Program-made: the position numbers and the translations under genes
Shown: positions 55,635 to 63,148 of the stretch, piece after piece
Numbering within the stretch: position 1 is the first letter of the stretch
Layout of the letters: each line of letters begins with the position of its first letter
Notes under the pieces: model-generated
Seen by the model: only the letters and a program-made list of their open reading frames with translations
Databases searched by the model: none
Told to the model about the DNA's origin: nothing
Assembly (NCBI RefSeq): GCF_015831355.1
Contig: NZ_JADWYR010000002.1
Coordinates: forward strand, 744,001-808,000
Reading direction: 5' to 3'
Source: Panacibacter microcysteis
GTDB lineage: Bacteria; Bacteroidota; Bacteroidia; Chitinophagales; Chitinophagaceae
DNA length: 64,000 nt

Positions 55635-56714
55635 TTACAGCCCAATCAACTGGTAAGCAACTCCCACATTATTCAAAGCAGTTTCCAACCTGTCGCGGTG
55701 TGTATCGGTAATAAAAACCTGGCCATTTTCCTCAATACAAACTTTAGCTAACAGGTTGTTCATCCTTTGATTATCAAGCTTTTCGAAAATATCATCCAAT
55801 AATAATAGGGGAGCGAAGCCTTTTTTTTGTTTCAGTATTTCAAATTCGGCCAGCTTCAATGCAAACAGCAAACTTTTGCGCTGTCCCTGGGAAGCCATCG
55901 TTTTAAAGGGTTGTCCGCTCATGGCTATTTCGAGGTCATCTTTGTGTACGCCGGCACTGGTCCTTTGCAGGTAAAGATCCCGCTGGCGGTTTTCTTCCAA
56001 CAATTTACCAAAAGAATTATTTATTAATTGACTGTCATATTTAATTGATAATGAATCATCTGAGTTCGCAATATATTGATAAGCGCGTTGTACTTCGGGT
56101 ATAAATGAGCCAAGAAAAGAATGCCGGTATTGAAAGATATTGCTGCCGGACTTTTGTAGTTGCGTATCTATTATGTTAAGTAATGTTTCATCGAGATAGT
56201 TTTTTTCGGCAGCGGCTTTCAGTAGTGCATTGCGTTCTTCCAGCAGTTTTTTGTAATCGATCAGGTGTAGCAGGTAAGCCTGGTCTGCCTGGGCAATAAT
56301 GGTATCAATGAAATTTCTGCGCAGTTCACTGCCGCCCGTGATGATCTCTACATCGTCAGGCGCTATAAAAACGCAGGGAAATTTCCCGATGTGCTGGGAG
56401 AACTTCTTGTAAGGCGCTTCGTCAAGCAAAAATTCTTTACGGTTGGTTTCGCGCAAAATACAGACGGCTTCATGTACAGCATTGTCGGAATTTATTTCGC
56501 CTTCAATCCTGAAACCCCGGAGTTGTTGGTAAACGCTCTGCGCGTCAGGTTTTGAAAAATAGCTTTTGGTAAAGCAGAGATAATATACTGCATCCAGCAG
56601 GTTGGTTTTGCCTGTACCATTGTTACCACAGATAGCCACGATACGCTCTGTGAAAACAAATTTTTCTGCCAGGTAATTCCTGAACTGTGCAACGCCGATA
56701 TTTGTAAACCGCAT
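55635..56714 (-). CDS. recF: DNA replication and repair protein RecF
   Basis: SMC-like ATPase that helps load RecA at single-stranded gaps. The Walker A motif GNNGTGKT lies at residues 30-37 (numbering from the second of two adjacent Met codons at 56714; an ATG at 56717 adds one residue). The ABC signature ASQGQRKSLLFALKLAEFE and Walker B PLLLLDDIFEKLD are present. Length 359-360, normal for RecF. Residues 1-13 (MRFTNIGVAQFRN) match the conserved start with the Arg-Asn-Tyr motif. The gene is alone, not next to dnaN or gyrB as in many bacteria; the nearest gyrase gene here is gyrA 2.5 kb away. Confidence 0.94.
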   Translation of the reverse strand: MRFTNIGVAQFRNYLAEKFVFTERIVAICGNNGTGKTNLLDAVYYLCFTKSYFSKPDAQSVYQQLRGFRIEGEINSDNAVHEAVCILRETNRKEFLLDEAPYKKFSQHIGKFPCVFIAPDDVEIITGGSELRRNFIDTIIAQADQAYLLHLIDYKKLLEERNALLKAAAEKNYLDETLLNIIDTQLQKSGSNIFQYRHSFLGSFIPEVQRAYQYIANSDDSLSIKYDSQLINNSFGKLLEENRQRDLYLQRTSAGVHKDDLEIAMSGQPFKTMASQGQRKSLLFALKLAEFEILKQKKGFAPLLLLDDIFEKLDNQRMNNLLAKVCIEENGQVFITDTHRDRLETALNNVGVAYQLIGL

Positions 56715-56779
56715 CATTCAGCCGCAAAGTAATTCATTATAAAGATGTTTGTATGTGCATCGTTCAAAAGATGCCATCA

Positions 56780-56841
56780 GTACTGCAGATGAACGGATTG
56801 CGACGCAACGATGCTCCATTGGAATGCCAAAAGCTGGTACC
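56780..56841 (+). repeat. dispersed repeat, degenerate A arm (locus R20)
   Basis: Plus-strand arm GATTGCGACGCAACGATGCT (56795-56814) with the GTACAAG half lost, outer end AAAGCTGGTACC at 56830-56841. It lies upstream of recF. Confidence 0.6.
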
Positions 56842-56962
56842 ATTTTTTTCCTATAATTTATATTATGTTAAACATGCATGGTCACTGCGAAAAAGAAAGC
56901 CCGCCCTGCGGTAAATAGCCTGTGGAGATTGTAGTGAGGATTGTATAGCTATGCTTTATGCT

Positions 56963-57391
56963 TTACAATTTAGCTTTAACCATATACCTTCTGATCATCT
57001 TCTTAATGTCATTAAGCTTATTCTCAAAAATGTGTGGTTGAGCGATTTCCTTAGCCATTTTTCGGAGTATTTTTGGTGGGCAATCTAAGAAATACCCATT
57101 CTTAACACAGAAGTATTGTAAGGTAAAAATAGCCATTCGCTTGTTTCCATTGCCTAAAGCATGATTAGCTATTATCAAATAAAATAACATAGAGGCTTTA
57201 TTAATAAAGCCTCTATAAAGTTCTTCCCCAAAACAAACGCCAAAAGGTGTATTTAAACAACTCTCAATTTTTGGTATATGTTCTTGTGAAATTTCAGGAA
57301 TAGGCTCATCTTTTTCAGCATGATATTCCTGCGCCATCTTCAATAATTGTATAAATTCGCCGAAAGAGATAGATAGAATAATCTTACTCAT
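56963..57391 (-). CDS. Fic/Doc-like toxin with altered active-site motif
   Basis: Protein of 142 residues of the death-on-curing type. Fic/Doc enzymes transfer AMP or phosphate from ATP to target proteins. The active-site motif reads HALGNGNKR (residues 77-85), which fits the Doc pattern H-x-F-x-[DE]-[GA]-N-K-R except that the acidic metal-binding residue is Asn81 and the Phe is Leu79. The short helical N-terminus (IPEISQEHIPKIESCL) is normal. A small basic gene overlaps its start by 8 bases. The Asn substitution may lower or change the activity. The neighbourhood is AT-rich compared with its flanks. Confidence 0.75.
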   Translation of the reverse strand: MSKIILSISFGEFIQLLKMAQEYHAEKDEPIPEISQEHIPKIESCLNTPFGVCFGEELYRGFINKASMLFYLIIANHALGNGNKRMAIFTLQYFCVKNGYFLDCPPKILRKMAKEIAQPHIFENKLNDIKKMIRRYMVKAKL

Positions 57392-57554
57392 GGCTCAATT
57401 GAGACATCAATTCGCCATACTTTGCGAAGAAAACAGCTTTGAAGTCATTCATGCTAACTTCTTTCCTCTTCTTAATAGAAGACTTAGATCGTCTTGGCAT
57501 TACTGATTTTTTTGCTGCCTTTTTGTGCTTGATATGTGTAGTTACGTTTGCCAC
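57384..57554 (-). CDS. small basic protein, probable antitoxin for the Fic/Doc toxin
   Basis: Protein of about 56 residues upstream of and overlapping the toxin by ATGAGTAA. It is very basic in its first half (IKHKKAAKKSVMPRRSKSS) and ends NDFKAVFFAKYGELMSQLSHE. The start is uncertain: the GTG at 57554 is chosen, with alternatives at 57587 (TTG) and 57500 (ATG). The overlap and gene order fit an antitoxin. No known antitoxin fold is recognised; the assignment rests only on position. Confidence 0.45.
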   Translation of the reverse strand: MANVTTHIKHKKAAKKSVMPRRSKSSIKKRKEVSMNDFKAVFFAKYGELMSQLSHE

Positions 57555-57682
57555 GATCTTTAATAATGCAATAATACTAATAAACAACGTAATTATTCAC
57601 AATATTAACGGAAAACTAATTTCTTTAGTATATACAAGTTGGTTTTGTTTGCAATATAAGATATTGTATTTGCCAAAACTGT

Positions 57683-57880
57683 TTAGTTAAGACGGATAAT
57701 CAATCTTAAAAATTCCTCTGTTAATCTTTTCAACGCATCAAAATTGTCTGTATACTGCAGGCAATTTCCATACATTTTATTCTTAATTCTGCCTTCTTTT
57801 CTTCAGACATAGTAAGCATTTCAAAAATCCCTCTGTAAGTGGCGGCTTTCGGGGGAATAGATTTTTGGAGAAAGTTAAAC
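57683..57880 (-). pseudogene. decayed C-terminal remnant of an unknown gene
   Basis: Reading the minus strand, one frame gives PPKAATYRGIFEMLTMSEEK and KAELRIK; the next frame continues with KMYGNCLQYTDNFDALKRLT, EEFLRLIIRLN and a stop at 57683-57685. Together they look like one protein end broken by a frameshift near 57770. I do not recognise the family. The remnant lies between the toxin-antitoxin pair and the terminator at 57883 in an AT-rich patch. Confidence 0.35.
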
Positions 57881-57882
57881 AC

Positions 57883-57912
57883 AAAAAAGCCCCGGAAATT
57901 CCGGGGCTTTTT
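57883..57912 (-). terminator. terminator of the gyrA-TPR transcription unit
   Basis: Stem AAAAAGCCCCGGAA pairs with TTCCGGGGCTTTTT around a short loop, 22 bases after the stop of the TPR-like gene on the minus strand. A strong Rho-independent terminator. Confidence 0.85.
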
Positions 57913-57934
57913 AGATAATATCCAATCAATATGT

Positions 57935-59236
57935 TTACTTATATTTTCCTACCTCACCGTCAAACAACTGGAACTTGGCATCAAAAGCATCGTATGCTTT
58001 TGTATCGTTTGTTCCTTTGGTTTTGTCTCTCTTCCACATGTACAGGTTGGCAAGCATGGTCACAGCCCTGTTCAAACTGTTGCTTTCATTTTTTTCACGT
58101 GGCTCTTTTGCTTTCAGCGTGTTGTAAGATTTTTCCAACCAGTCAATTGACTTGCCCGCAACATCCTGCTGTTCTTTCAGGATTTCAGCGCGTTTTGCTT
58201 TCAGCGCGGCAGATTCACCGGTGTTGGCAAAATAACGGTCATCGAGTGTGGTAAAGATGTTATAATACAATACGCCGGCATTAAATGCATACAAACCATT
58301 TTTGTTATTGAGGTTATATGCCTTGGCAAATGCATCTGCAGCAGTAAGTTTCAACTGAGATTGCTGGGTACTATCGAGCTTGTCAGCCTGTGCTTTATCA
58401 GGCATTGCAAAAGACTCTGCATAGGTAATGTAACCATCTTCGGTAAGTTTACCACCGGCATCTTCAGTTTTATACTTGCTGATGATCTCATCCAGCCCTG
58501 TATTGCTGGTCATGTAGTTCATTTCAAACTGGCTCCAAACGGCCTGGTCTGCCGGGTATAATTCTTTTGCAAGTGCAAGGTATTTTTTAAAGCTGGCTTC
58601 GTCTTTTTGCTTGCTGTCGTAATCGAGTATAAACTTGTAGATGTCTACAAAATCTTTGTCGTTTACTTTCCAGTCGGCCAGAGCTTTGTAGCGCTTAACG
58701 GCTTCTTCAGTTTTGCCGGCGTTTTGTGCAGAATAAGCAGTGTACAATACCACGGTTGTATCAATGGTATATTTTCCGCTGGTAGACAGGTTATTTTTAC
58801 CAACAAACTCGCTTACCTGCTGGCAAAATGCAAAGTTGTCGTAAGCCTTGCCCCAGTCTTTTGCCGTAAATGCTTCGCGGCCCCTGTTGAAAGCATTGCC
58901 ATATAAAAGGCTTACTGCGCGCATGCCTTCTTCTTTCAACTTTTTGAGATCGGGCTCTTTTTCTGTGTATTTATTCAGTGCTGTAAAAGCTTCTGTGCCG
59001 GCTTCAGGATATTTGGGGCTCAGTGAGCTGTCAGCATACAACTCTCCATATACGTTTAGTTTCCAGATATATGTTTCGGGCTTATCTTTTGTTTTTTCTT
59101 CGGTAGCTAATTTGTCAACTTCTTTCTTAGCCTCTTCCATTTTACCGGTACTGTAATACAGGGTAACGTTATTATATTGCGCTCCTGCCCAAAAAAAAGA
59201 TCCGGCAAGCAACAGGGATAAAAACACTTTTTTCAT
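57935..59236 (-). CDS. exported TPR-like repeat protein downstream of gyrA
   Basis: Protein of 433 residues with signal peptide (MKKVFLSLLLAGSFFWAGA, cleavage after AQ). The frame is open upstream to 59368 but that part overlaps gyrA; the ATG at 59236 gives the clear signal peptide. The mature protein is all-helical with TPR-like pairs: YNNVTLYYSTGKMEEAKKEV, AFTAKDWGKAYDNFAFCQQV, LYTAYSAQNAGKTEEAVKRY and NGLYAFNAGVLYYNIFTT. Such proteins act as periplasmic scaffolds; no partner can be named. It starts 13 bases after the gyrA stop, so it is probably cotranscribed with it, an odd partner for a gyrase subunit. Confidence 0.82.
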   Translation of the reverse strand: MKKVFLSLLLAGSFFWAGAQYNNVTLYYSTGKMEEAKKEVDKLATEEKTKDKPETYIWKLNVYGELYADSSLSPKYPEAGTEAFTALNKYTEKEPDLKKLKEEGMRAVSLLYGNAFNRGREAFTAKDWGKAYDNFAFCQQVSEFVGKNNLSTSGKYTIDTTVVLYTAYSAQNAGKTEEAVKRYKALADWKVNDKDFVDIYKFILDYDSKQKDEASFKKYLALAKELYPADQAVWSQFEMNYMTSNTGLDEIISKYKTEDAGGKLTEDGYITYAESFAMPDKAQADKLDSTQQSQLKLTAADAFAKAYNLNNKNGLYAFNAGVLYYNIFTTLDDRYFANTGESAALKAKRAEILKEQQDVAGKSIDWLEKSYNTLKAKEPREKNESNSLNRAVTMLANLYMWKRDKTKGTNDTKAYDAFDAKFQLFDGEVGKYK

Positions 59237-59249
59237 GATGTGTATTTTA

Positions 59250-61835
59250 TTATGAATTGTTTGTTGTTTCTGATTGATCGTCAGTTGATTCGTTGGGTTC
59301 ATCATTGGTATTTTGTTCCGGTTCACCTGTTGTTTCCTCTGGCTTTTCAATGATCTCCTGTTCTTCAATTTTAGAAACAGCAGCTATTGCGTCGCCATTA
59401 TCAATCCTTATAAGAATAACACCTTGTGTAGCCCTGCCCGCCTCTTTAATATTAGAAATGGGCGTTCTTAAAGTAATGCCCGACTTACAGGTAATGATCA
59501 GATCTTCTTTCTCGCTTACGTCGAGGATGCCTACTAAGGTACCGGTTTTCTCTGTGATGTTAATCGTTTTTACCCCCTTACCGCCGCGATTGGTAATGCG
59601 GTATTCATCTACAGAAGTGCGTTTACCAAAACCTTTTTCGCTTACAACAAGAACCGTTTTTTCAGTTTCGCCTTTATTGGCACATATCATGCCAATTACC
59701 TCATCTTTTTCGTCATCCACTTCTATACCTCCAACACCTATTGCACCACGGCCCGTAGGTCTTACCTTGCTCTCAGGAAAACGTATCGCCCTGCCGCTTT
59801 TTACGGCCATCATGATCTCGGAATTACCGTCCGTAAGCCTTGCCTCAATCAACTCATCTCCTTCATTAATGGTGATGGCATTCACACCATTTGCTCTGGG
59901 GCGGCTGAAATCTTCCAGGTAGGTTTTCTTAATTATGCCTTTCCTGGTGCAAAGAATAATGTAATGGCTTTCGTTGTATGCTTTGTCTTCGAAATTTTTA
60001 ACATTGATAATGGCTTTCACCTTGTCATCCGGTGGAATCTGAATCAGGTTTTGAATGGCTCTTCCCTTACCCTGCTTTTCACCTTCCGGAATTTCGTAAA
60101 CCTTCAGCCAGTAACAACGGCCTTTTTGTGTAAAAAACATTAACGTGTCGTGGGTAGATCCTACAAAAAGATGTTCTACAAAATCTTCCTGTCTTGTCTT
60201 GCTTCCGATGGCTCCACGACCGCCCCTGCGCTGTTGGCGATATTCGGTAGCAGAGGTTCTTTTGATGTAACCTAAATGTGAGATAGTTATTACAACATCT
60301 TCTTCCTCAATAAGATCTTCAATACGCATCTCATCTGCGAGGTACTGAATTGCTGTTTTTCGTTCGCTGCCAAACTTTTCTTTTATTTCCAGCAATTCTT
60401 TTTTGATCAACTCGTAGCGCAGTGTTTCGCTACCAAGTAATTCCTCCAGGCTGGCAATAAGTTTCATTAATCCCTCAAATTCTTCTTTGATCTTGTCACG
60501 TTCCATTCCGGTCAGGCGCTGTAATCTTAATTCGAGGATTGCTTTTGCCTGTATCTCATCCAGTCCCCAGCCAGCATTGATCAGGTTGTCTTTCGCAATG
60601 TCTGGTGTTGAAGAACTCCTTATCAAACGGATGACTTCATCAAGATGATCTAATGCTATCAGGTAACCCTGCAGGATATGTGCCCTTTCACGCGCCTTAC
60701 GCAGGTCATACTGTGCACGCCGGGTAACAACCTCCATCCTGAACTCCACAAACTCGCTGATCAGATCCCGTATATTCAGAATCTTTGGTCGTCCTTTTAC
60801 AAGAGCCACATTGTTAATGCCATAACTGGTCTGCAGTTCAGTGTATTTGAAAAGCTGGTTGATCACCACATTGGCAATGGCATCTCTTTTCAGATCTACA
60901 ACAATTCTTGTTCCTTCACGGTTCGTGCTTTCGTTGTTTACGTAGGCCACACCTTCCAGCACTTTTTCATTTACAAGCTGGCCTATCCTGTCGGTAAGTG
61001 AATCCCTGTTTACCTGGTACGGCACCGCTGTAATAATGATCTGCTCCCTGCCACTGGCTTTTGTTTCGGTATGGCATTTACCTCGCAGCACAACCCTTCC
61101 GCGACCGGTCAATAATCCTTGCTTCACACCATCCATGCCGTAAATAACACCTCCGGTAGGAAAGTCAGGAGCTTTTACATATTTGGTAAGTTCTTCGGCA
61201 GTAATCTCTTTGTTTTCAATGTATGCAACACAACCGTCTACAGATTCGCCAAGGTTATGCGGCATCATATTGGTCGCCATACCCACGGCAATACCGCTGC
61301 TGCCGTTTACAAGCAACTGGGGTATCCTGGTAGGTAAAACGATCGGTTCTTTCAAAGAATCATCAAAGTTCAGTTGAAAGTCAACGGTTTCCTTTTCAAT
61401 GTCTTCGAGCATAGCCTCGGCAAATTTGTCGAGCCGTACTTCTGTATAACGCATGGCCGCTGGCGGGTCACCGTCCTGCGTACCAAAGTTTCCCTGTTTG
61501 TCTACGAGCACATGACGCATCACCCAATCCTGCCCCATACGCACGAGTGTATCGTAAATGGCGCTGTCACCATGCGGGTGATACTTACCCATCACCTCTC
61601 CCACTACACGGGCTGCTTTCTTATAAGGCTTATTGCTGTTGTTTCCCAGTTCATTCATTCCATACAATACCCTTCGGTGTACCGGTTTAAAACCATCTCT
61701 TACATCGGGTAAGGCACGTCCAACAATTACCGACATTGAGTAATCAATGTAGGCAGTCTTCATTTGTTCCTCAATATTTACCTGGATAATGCGATCGTTA
61801 TCGTTGGTCTGTTCGGGCAATAGATTTTCTTCCAT
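59250..61835 (-). CDS. gyrA: DNA gyrase subunit A
   Basis: Type II topoisomerase subunit of 861 residues that cuts and rejoins DNA. The catalytic tyrosine is Tyr130 in AAMRYTEVRL. The quinolone-resistance region reads HPHGDSAIYDTLVRM with Ser91 and Asp95 at the positions of E. coli Ser83 and Asp87, so wild type there. The GyrA box QRRGGRG in the C-terminal domain identifies GyrA rather than ParC. The C-terminus is an acidic tail rich in Glu, Asp, Asn and Thr (TGEPEQNTNDEPNESTDDQS). A purine-rich AGGAGAA lies about 14 bases before the ATG. gyrB is not in the window. Confidence 0.97.
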   Translation of the reverse strand: MEENLLPEQTNDNDRIIQVNIEEQMKTAYIDYSMSVIVGRALPDVRDGFKPVHRRVLYGMNELGNNSNKPYKKAARVVGEVMGKYHPHGDSAIYDTLVRMGQDWVMRHVLVDKQGNFGTQDGDPPAAMRYTEVRLDKFAEAMLEDIEKETVDFQLNFDDSLKEPIVLPTRIPQLLVNGSSGIAVGMATNMMPHNLGESVDGCVAYIENKEITAEELTKYVKAPDFPTGGVIYGMDGVKQGLLTGRGRVVLRGKCHTETKASGREQIIITAVPYQVNRDSLTDRIGQLVNEKVLEGVAYVNNESTNREGTRIVVDLKRDAIANVVINQLFKYTELQTSYGINNVALVKGRPKILNIRDLISEFVEFRMEVVTRRAQYDLRKARERAHILQGYLIALDHLDEVIRLIRSSSTPDIAKDNLINAGWGLDEIQAKAILELRLQRLTGMERDKIKEEFEGLMKLIASLEELLGSETLRYELIKKELLEIKEKFGSERKTAIQYLADEMRIEDLIEEEDVVITISHLGYIKRTSATEYRQQRRGGRGAIGSKTRQEDFVEHLFVGSTHDTLMFFTQKGRCYWLKVYEIPEGEKQGKGRAIQNLIQIPPDDKVKAIINVKNFEDKAYNESHYIILCTRKGIIKKTYLEDFSRPRANGVNAITINEGDELIEARLTDGNSEIMMAVKSGRAIRFPESKVRPTGRGAIGVGGIEVDDEKDEVIGMICANKGETEKTVLVVSEKGFGKRTSVDEYRITNRGGKGVKTINITEKTGTLVGILDVSEKEDLIITCKSGITLRTPISNIKEAGRATQGVILIRIDNGDAIAAVSKIEEQEIIEKPEETTGEPEQNTNDEPNESTDDQSETTNNS

Positions 61836-61879
61836 ACTACTGAAAATTCTCCTGATTTAACCCTTTTTTTACGGGCTTG

Positions 61880-61887
61880 CAAATCTA
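61880..61887 (-). promoter_or_regulatory. -7 box TAGATTTG upstream of gyrA
   Basis: Exact TAnnTTTG match on the minus strand, about 45 bases before the gyrA ATG. It is the best promoter candidate for the gyrA-TPR unit. Confidence 0.5.
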
Positions 61888-61999
61888 ACTTTTTGAAAGG
61901 GAAACACCTTAAAAAGCACGCCTTTTTTACATTCTTTTATGCACACTGTGCCAATAACTTTTCTACCTGTAAAAATGGCCGTGTTAGTTGTGTTTTGGT

Positions 62000-62060
62000 G
62001 GCCGGCTGCAACGCTTTGCCCGGCTTTGGTTGTGTCACTCACTTGTACTGCAGAATGTAA
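62000..62060 (-). repeat. dispersed repeat, single B arm (locus R21)
   Basis: Minus-strand B arm at 62026-62050 with outer flank TTTGCCCGGCTTTGG. It lies in the 393-base divergent spacer between gyrA and the DUF6089 gene. Confidence 0.75.
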
Positions 62061-62205
62061 TGCGGCATGGTGCAAACCCGCTGCAAAATACCGGCCTTCG
62101 CTGCATGCATACCAATAATGGAGATTTTATAACCGGCTTGTGCAGGCGATATTAACATGTTTGCTTCATTGTATGGCTGCTGTATTTTCCGCTAACATAT
62201 CACAT

Positions 62206-62213
62206 ACATTTGC
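62206..62213 (+). promoter_or_regulatory. -7 box TACATTTG before the DUF6089 gene
   Basis: Exact TAnnTTTG match ending 15 bases before the ATG at 62229. Confidence 0.55.
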
Positions 62214-62228
62214 GCATCAAATTGCAAT

Positions 62229-63101
62229 ATGTACAAAAGCGTAGTACGCATCTGTATTATTTTCCCGTTACTTGCCCAAACATTTCACGCCAAATGTCAG
62301 CGGCTTTTTGTTCACCTGGATGGTGGCGCGGTCAATTATGGTGGCGATTTGCAGTCACAGTTGTTCACGCTTCAGCAGGCCAACAGCTTTTTTGGTGGTG
62401 GATTGTACTATAAAATTTCAGGTGCGTTTGCACTCGAGGGTACGTTCTCTGCAGGAAAGCTGGCCGCCACAGACGCAAAGACCAAAGTAGAATCTACAAG
62501 GCGCAACCTGAGTTTTTATTCAGGACTTACTGAGGGCAGCCTGGTATTGCACGCTAACCTGAGAGATGTACCGGGAAACGCACGGCTAACACCATACATG
62601 CATGCGGGCATAGCTGTATACCATTATAACCCCTACACTTATTACCAGGGGCAGAAAGTTTATCTGCAGCCGCTGGGCACAGAAGGCCAGGGATTATCAC
62701 AGTTCCCTGACAGGAAAATCTATAGCCTCACACAATTGGCCATTCCCTTTGGAGGGGGGCTGAAATTTGCGGTGACGGACAGAATAATGATTGGGGGAGA
62801 AATCACTTTTAGAAAATTGTTTACAGACTACCTGGACGATGTAAGCAGCAGAAGATACGTGGATACCGGTCTTCTAAGAACAGCCCGGGGCCCGCTTTCT
62901 GCGAAAATGTCTTTCAGAAGTGACGAAACTGCAAACCCACTCACTTTTAACAGCAACATTCAAAGAGGTAATCCCGATCGGAAAGATGTTTACTACACTA
63001 TCTTACTGAAACTTTACATCACTTTCGGAGGCAACGGAGGAGGTAATCATGCAGAAGCCAAAAGATTGCGCAGGCAGTCAAGTTGTCCGCCTAAGTTATA
63101 A
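62229..63101 (+). CDS. DUF6089-like outer-membrane beta-barrel protein
   Basis: Protein of 290 residues with a signal peptide (MYKSVVRICIIFPLLAQTFH and AK). After it come many amphipathic strands ending in aromatic residues (FVHLDGGAVNYGGDL, FFGGGLYYKISGAFALEG, GGGLKFAVTDRIMIGGEITF, VYYTILLKLYITFGG), the pattern of a small outer-membrane barrel. Its GGAVNYGGDL start and the conserved RKLFTDYLDDVS segment are typical of the DUF6089 family of Bacteroidota. Function is unknown. The C-terminal tail after the last strand is basic (EAKRLRRQSSCPPKL), which is odd for a barrel. It stands 48 bases before the UbiD gene. Confidence 0.82.
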   Translation: MYKSVVRICIIFPLLAQTFHAKCQRLFVHLDGGAVNYGGDLQSQLFTLQQANSFFGGGLYYKISGAFALEGTFSAGKLAATDAKTKVESTRRNLSFYSGLTEGSLVLHANLRDVPGNARLTPYMHAGIAVYHYNPYTYYQGQKVYLQPLGTEGQGLSQFPDRKIYSLTQLAIPFGGGLKFAVTDRIMIGGEITFRKLFTDYLDDVSSRRYVDTGLLRTARGPLSAKMSFRSDETANPLTFNSNIQRGNPDRKDVYYTILLKLYITFGGNGGGNHAEAKRLRRQSSCPPKL

Positions 63102-63148
63102 AGCGGCTCAGCTTTCAAACTTATACAAGCTATAATTGTTTAAAGAAT

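Noticed and set aside
59237-59368. N-terminal extension of the TPR-like protein
   Set aside because: It overlaps the end of gyrA, is rich in Lys, Asn and Gln, and precedes a clear signal peptide at 59236.
2337-62060. Repeated 20-base arms as a CRISPR array
   Set aside because: Copies are kilobases apart, in both orientations and without regular spacers or cas genes.
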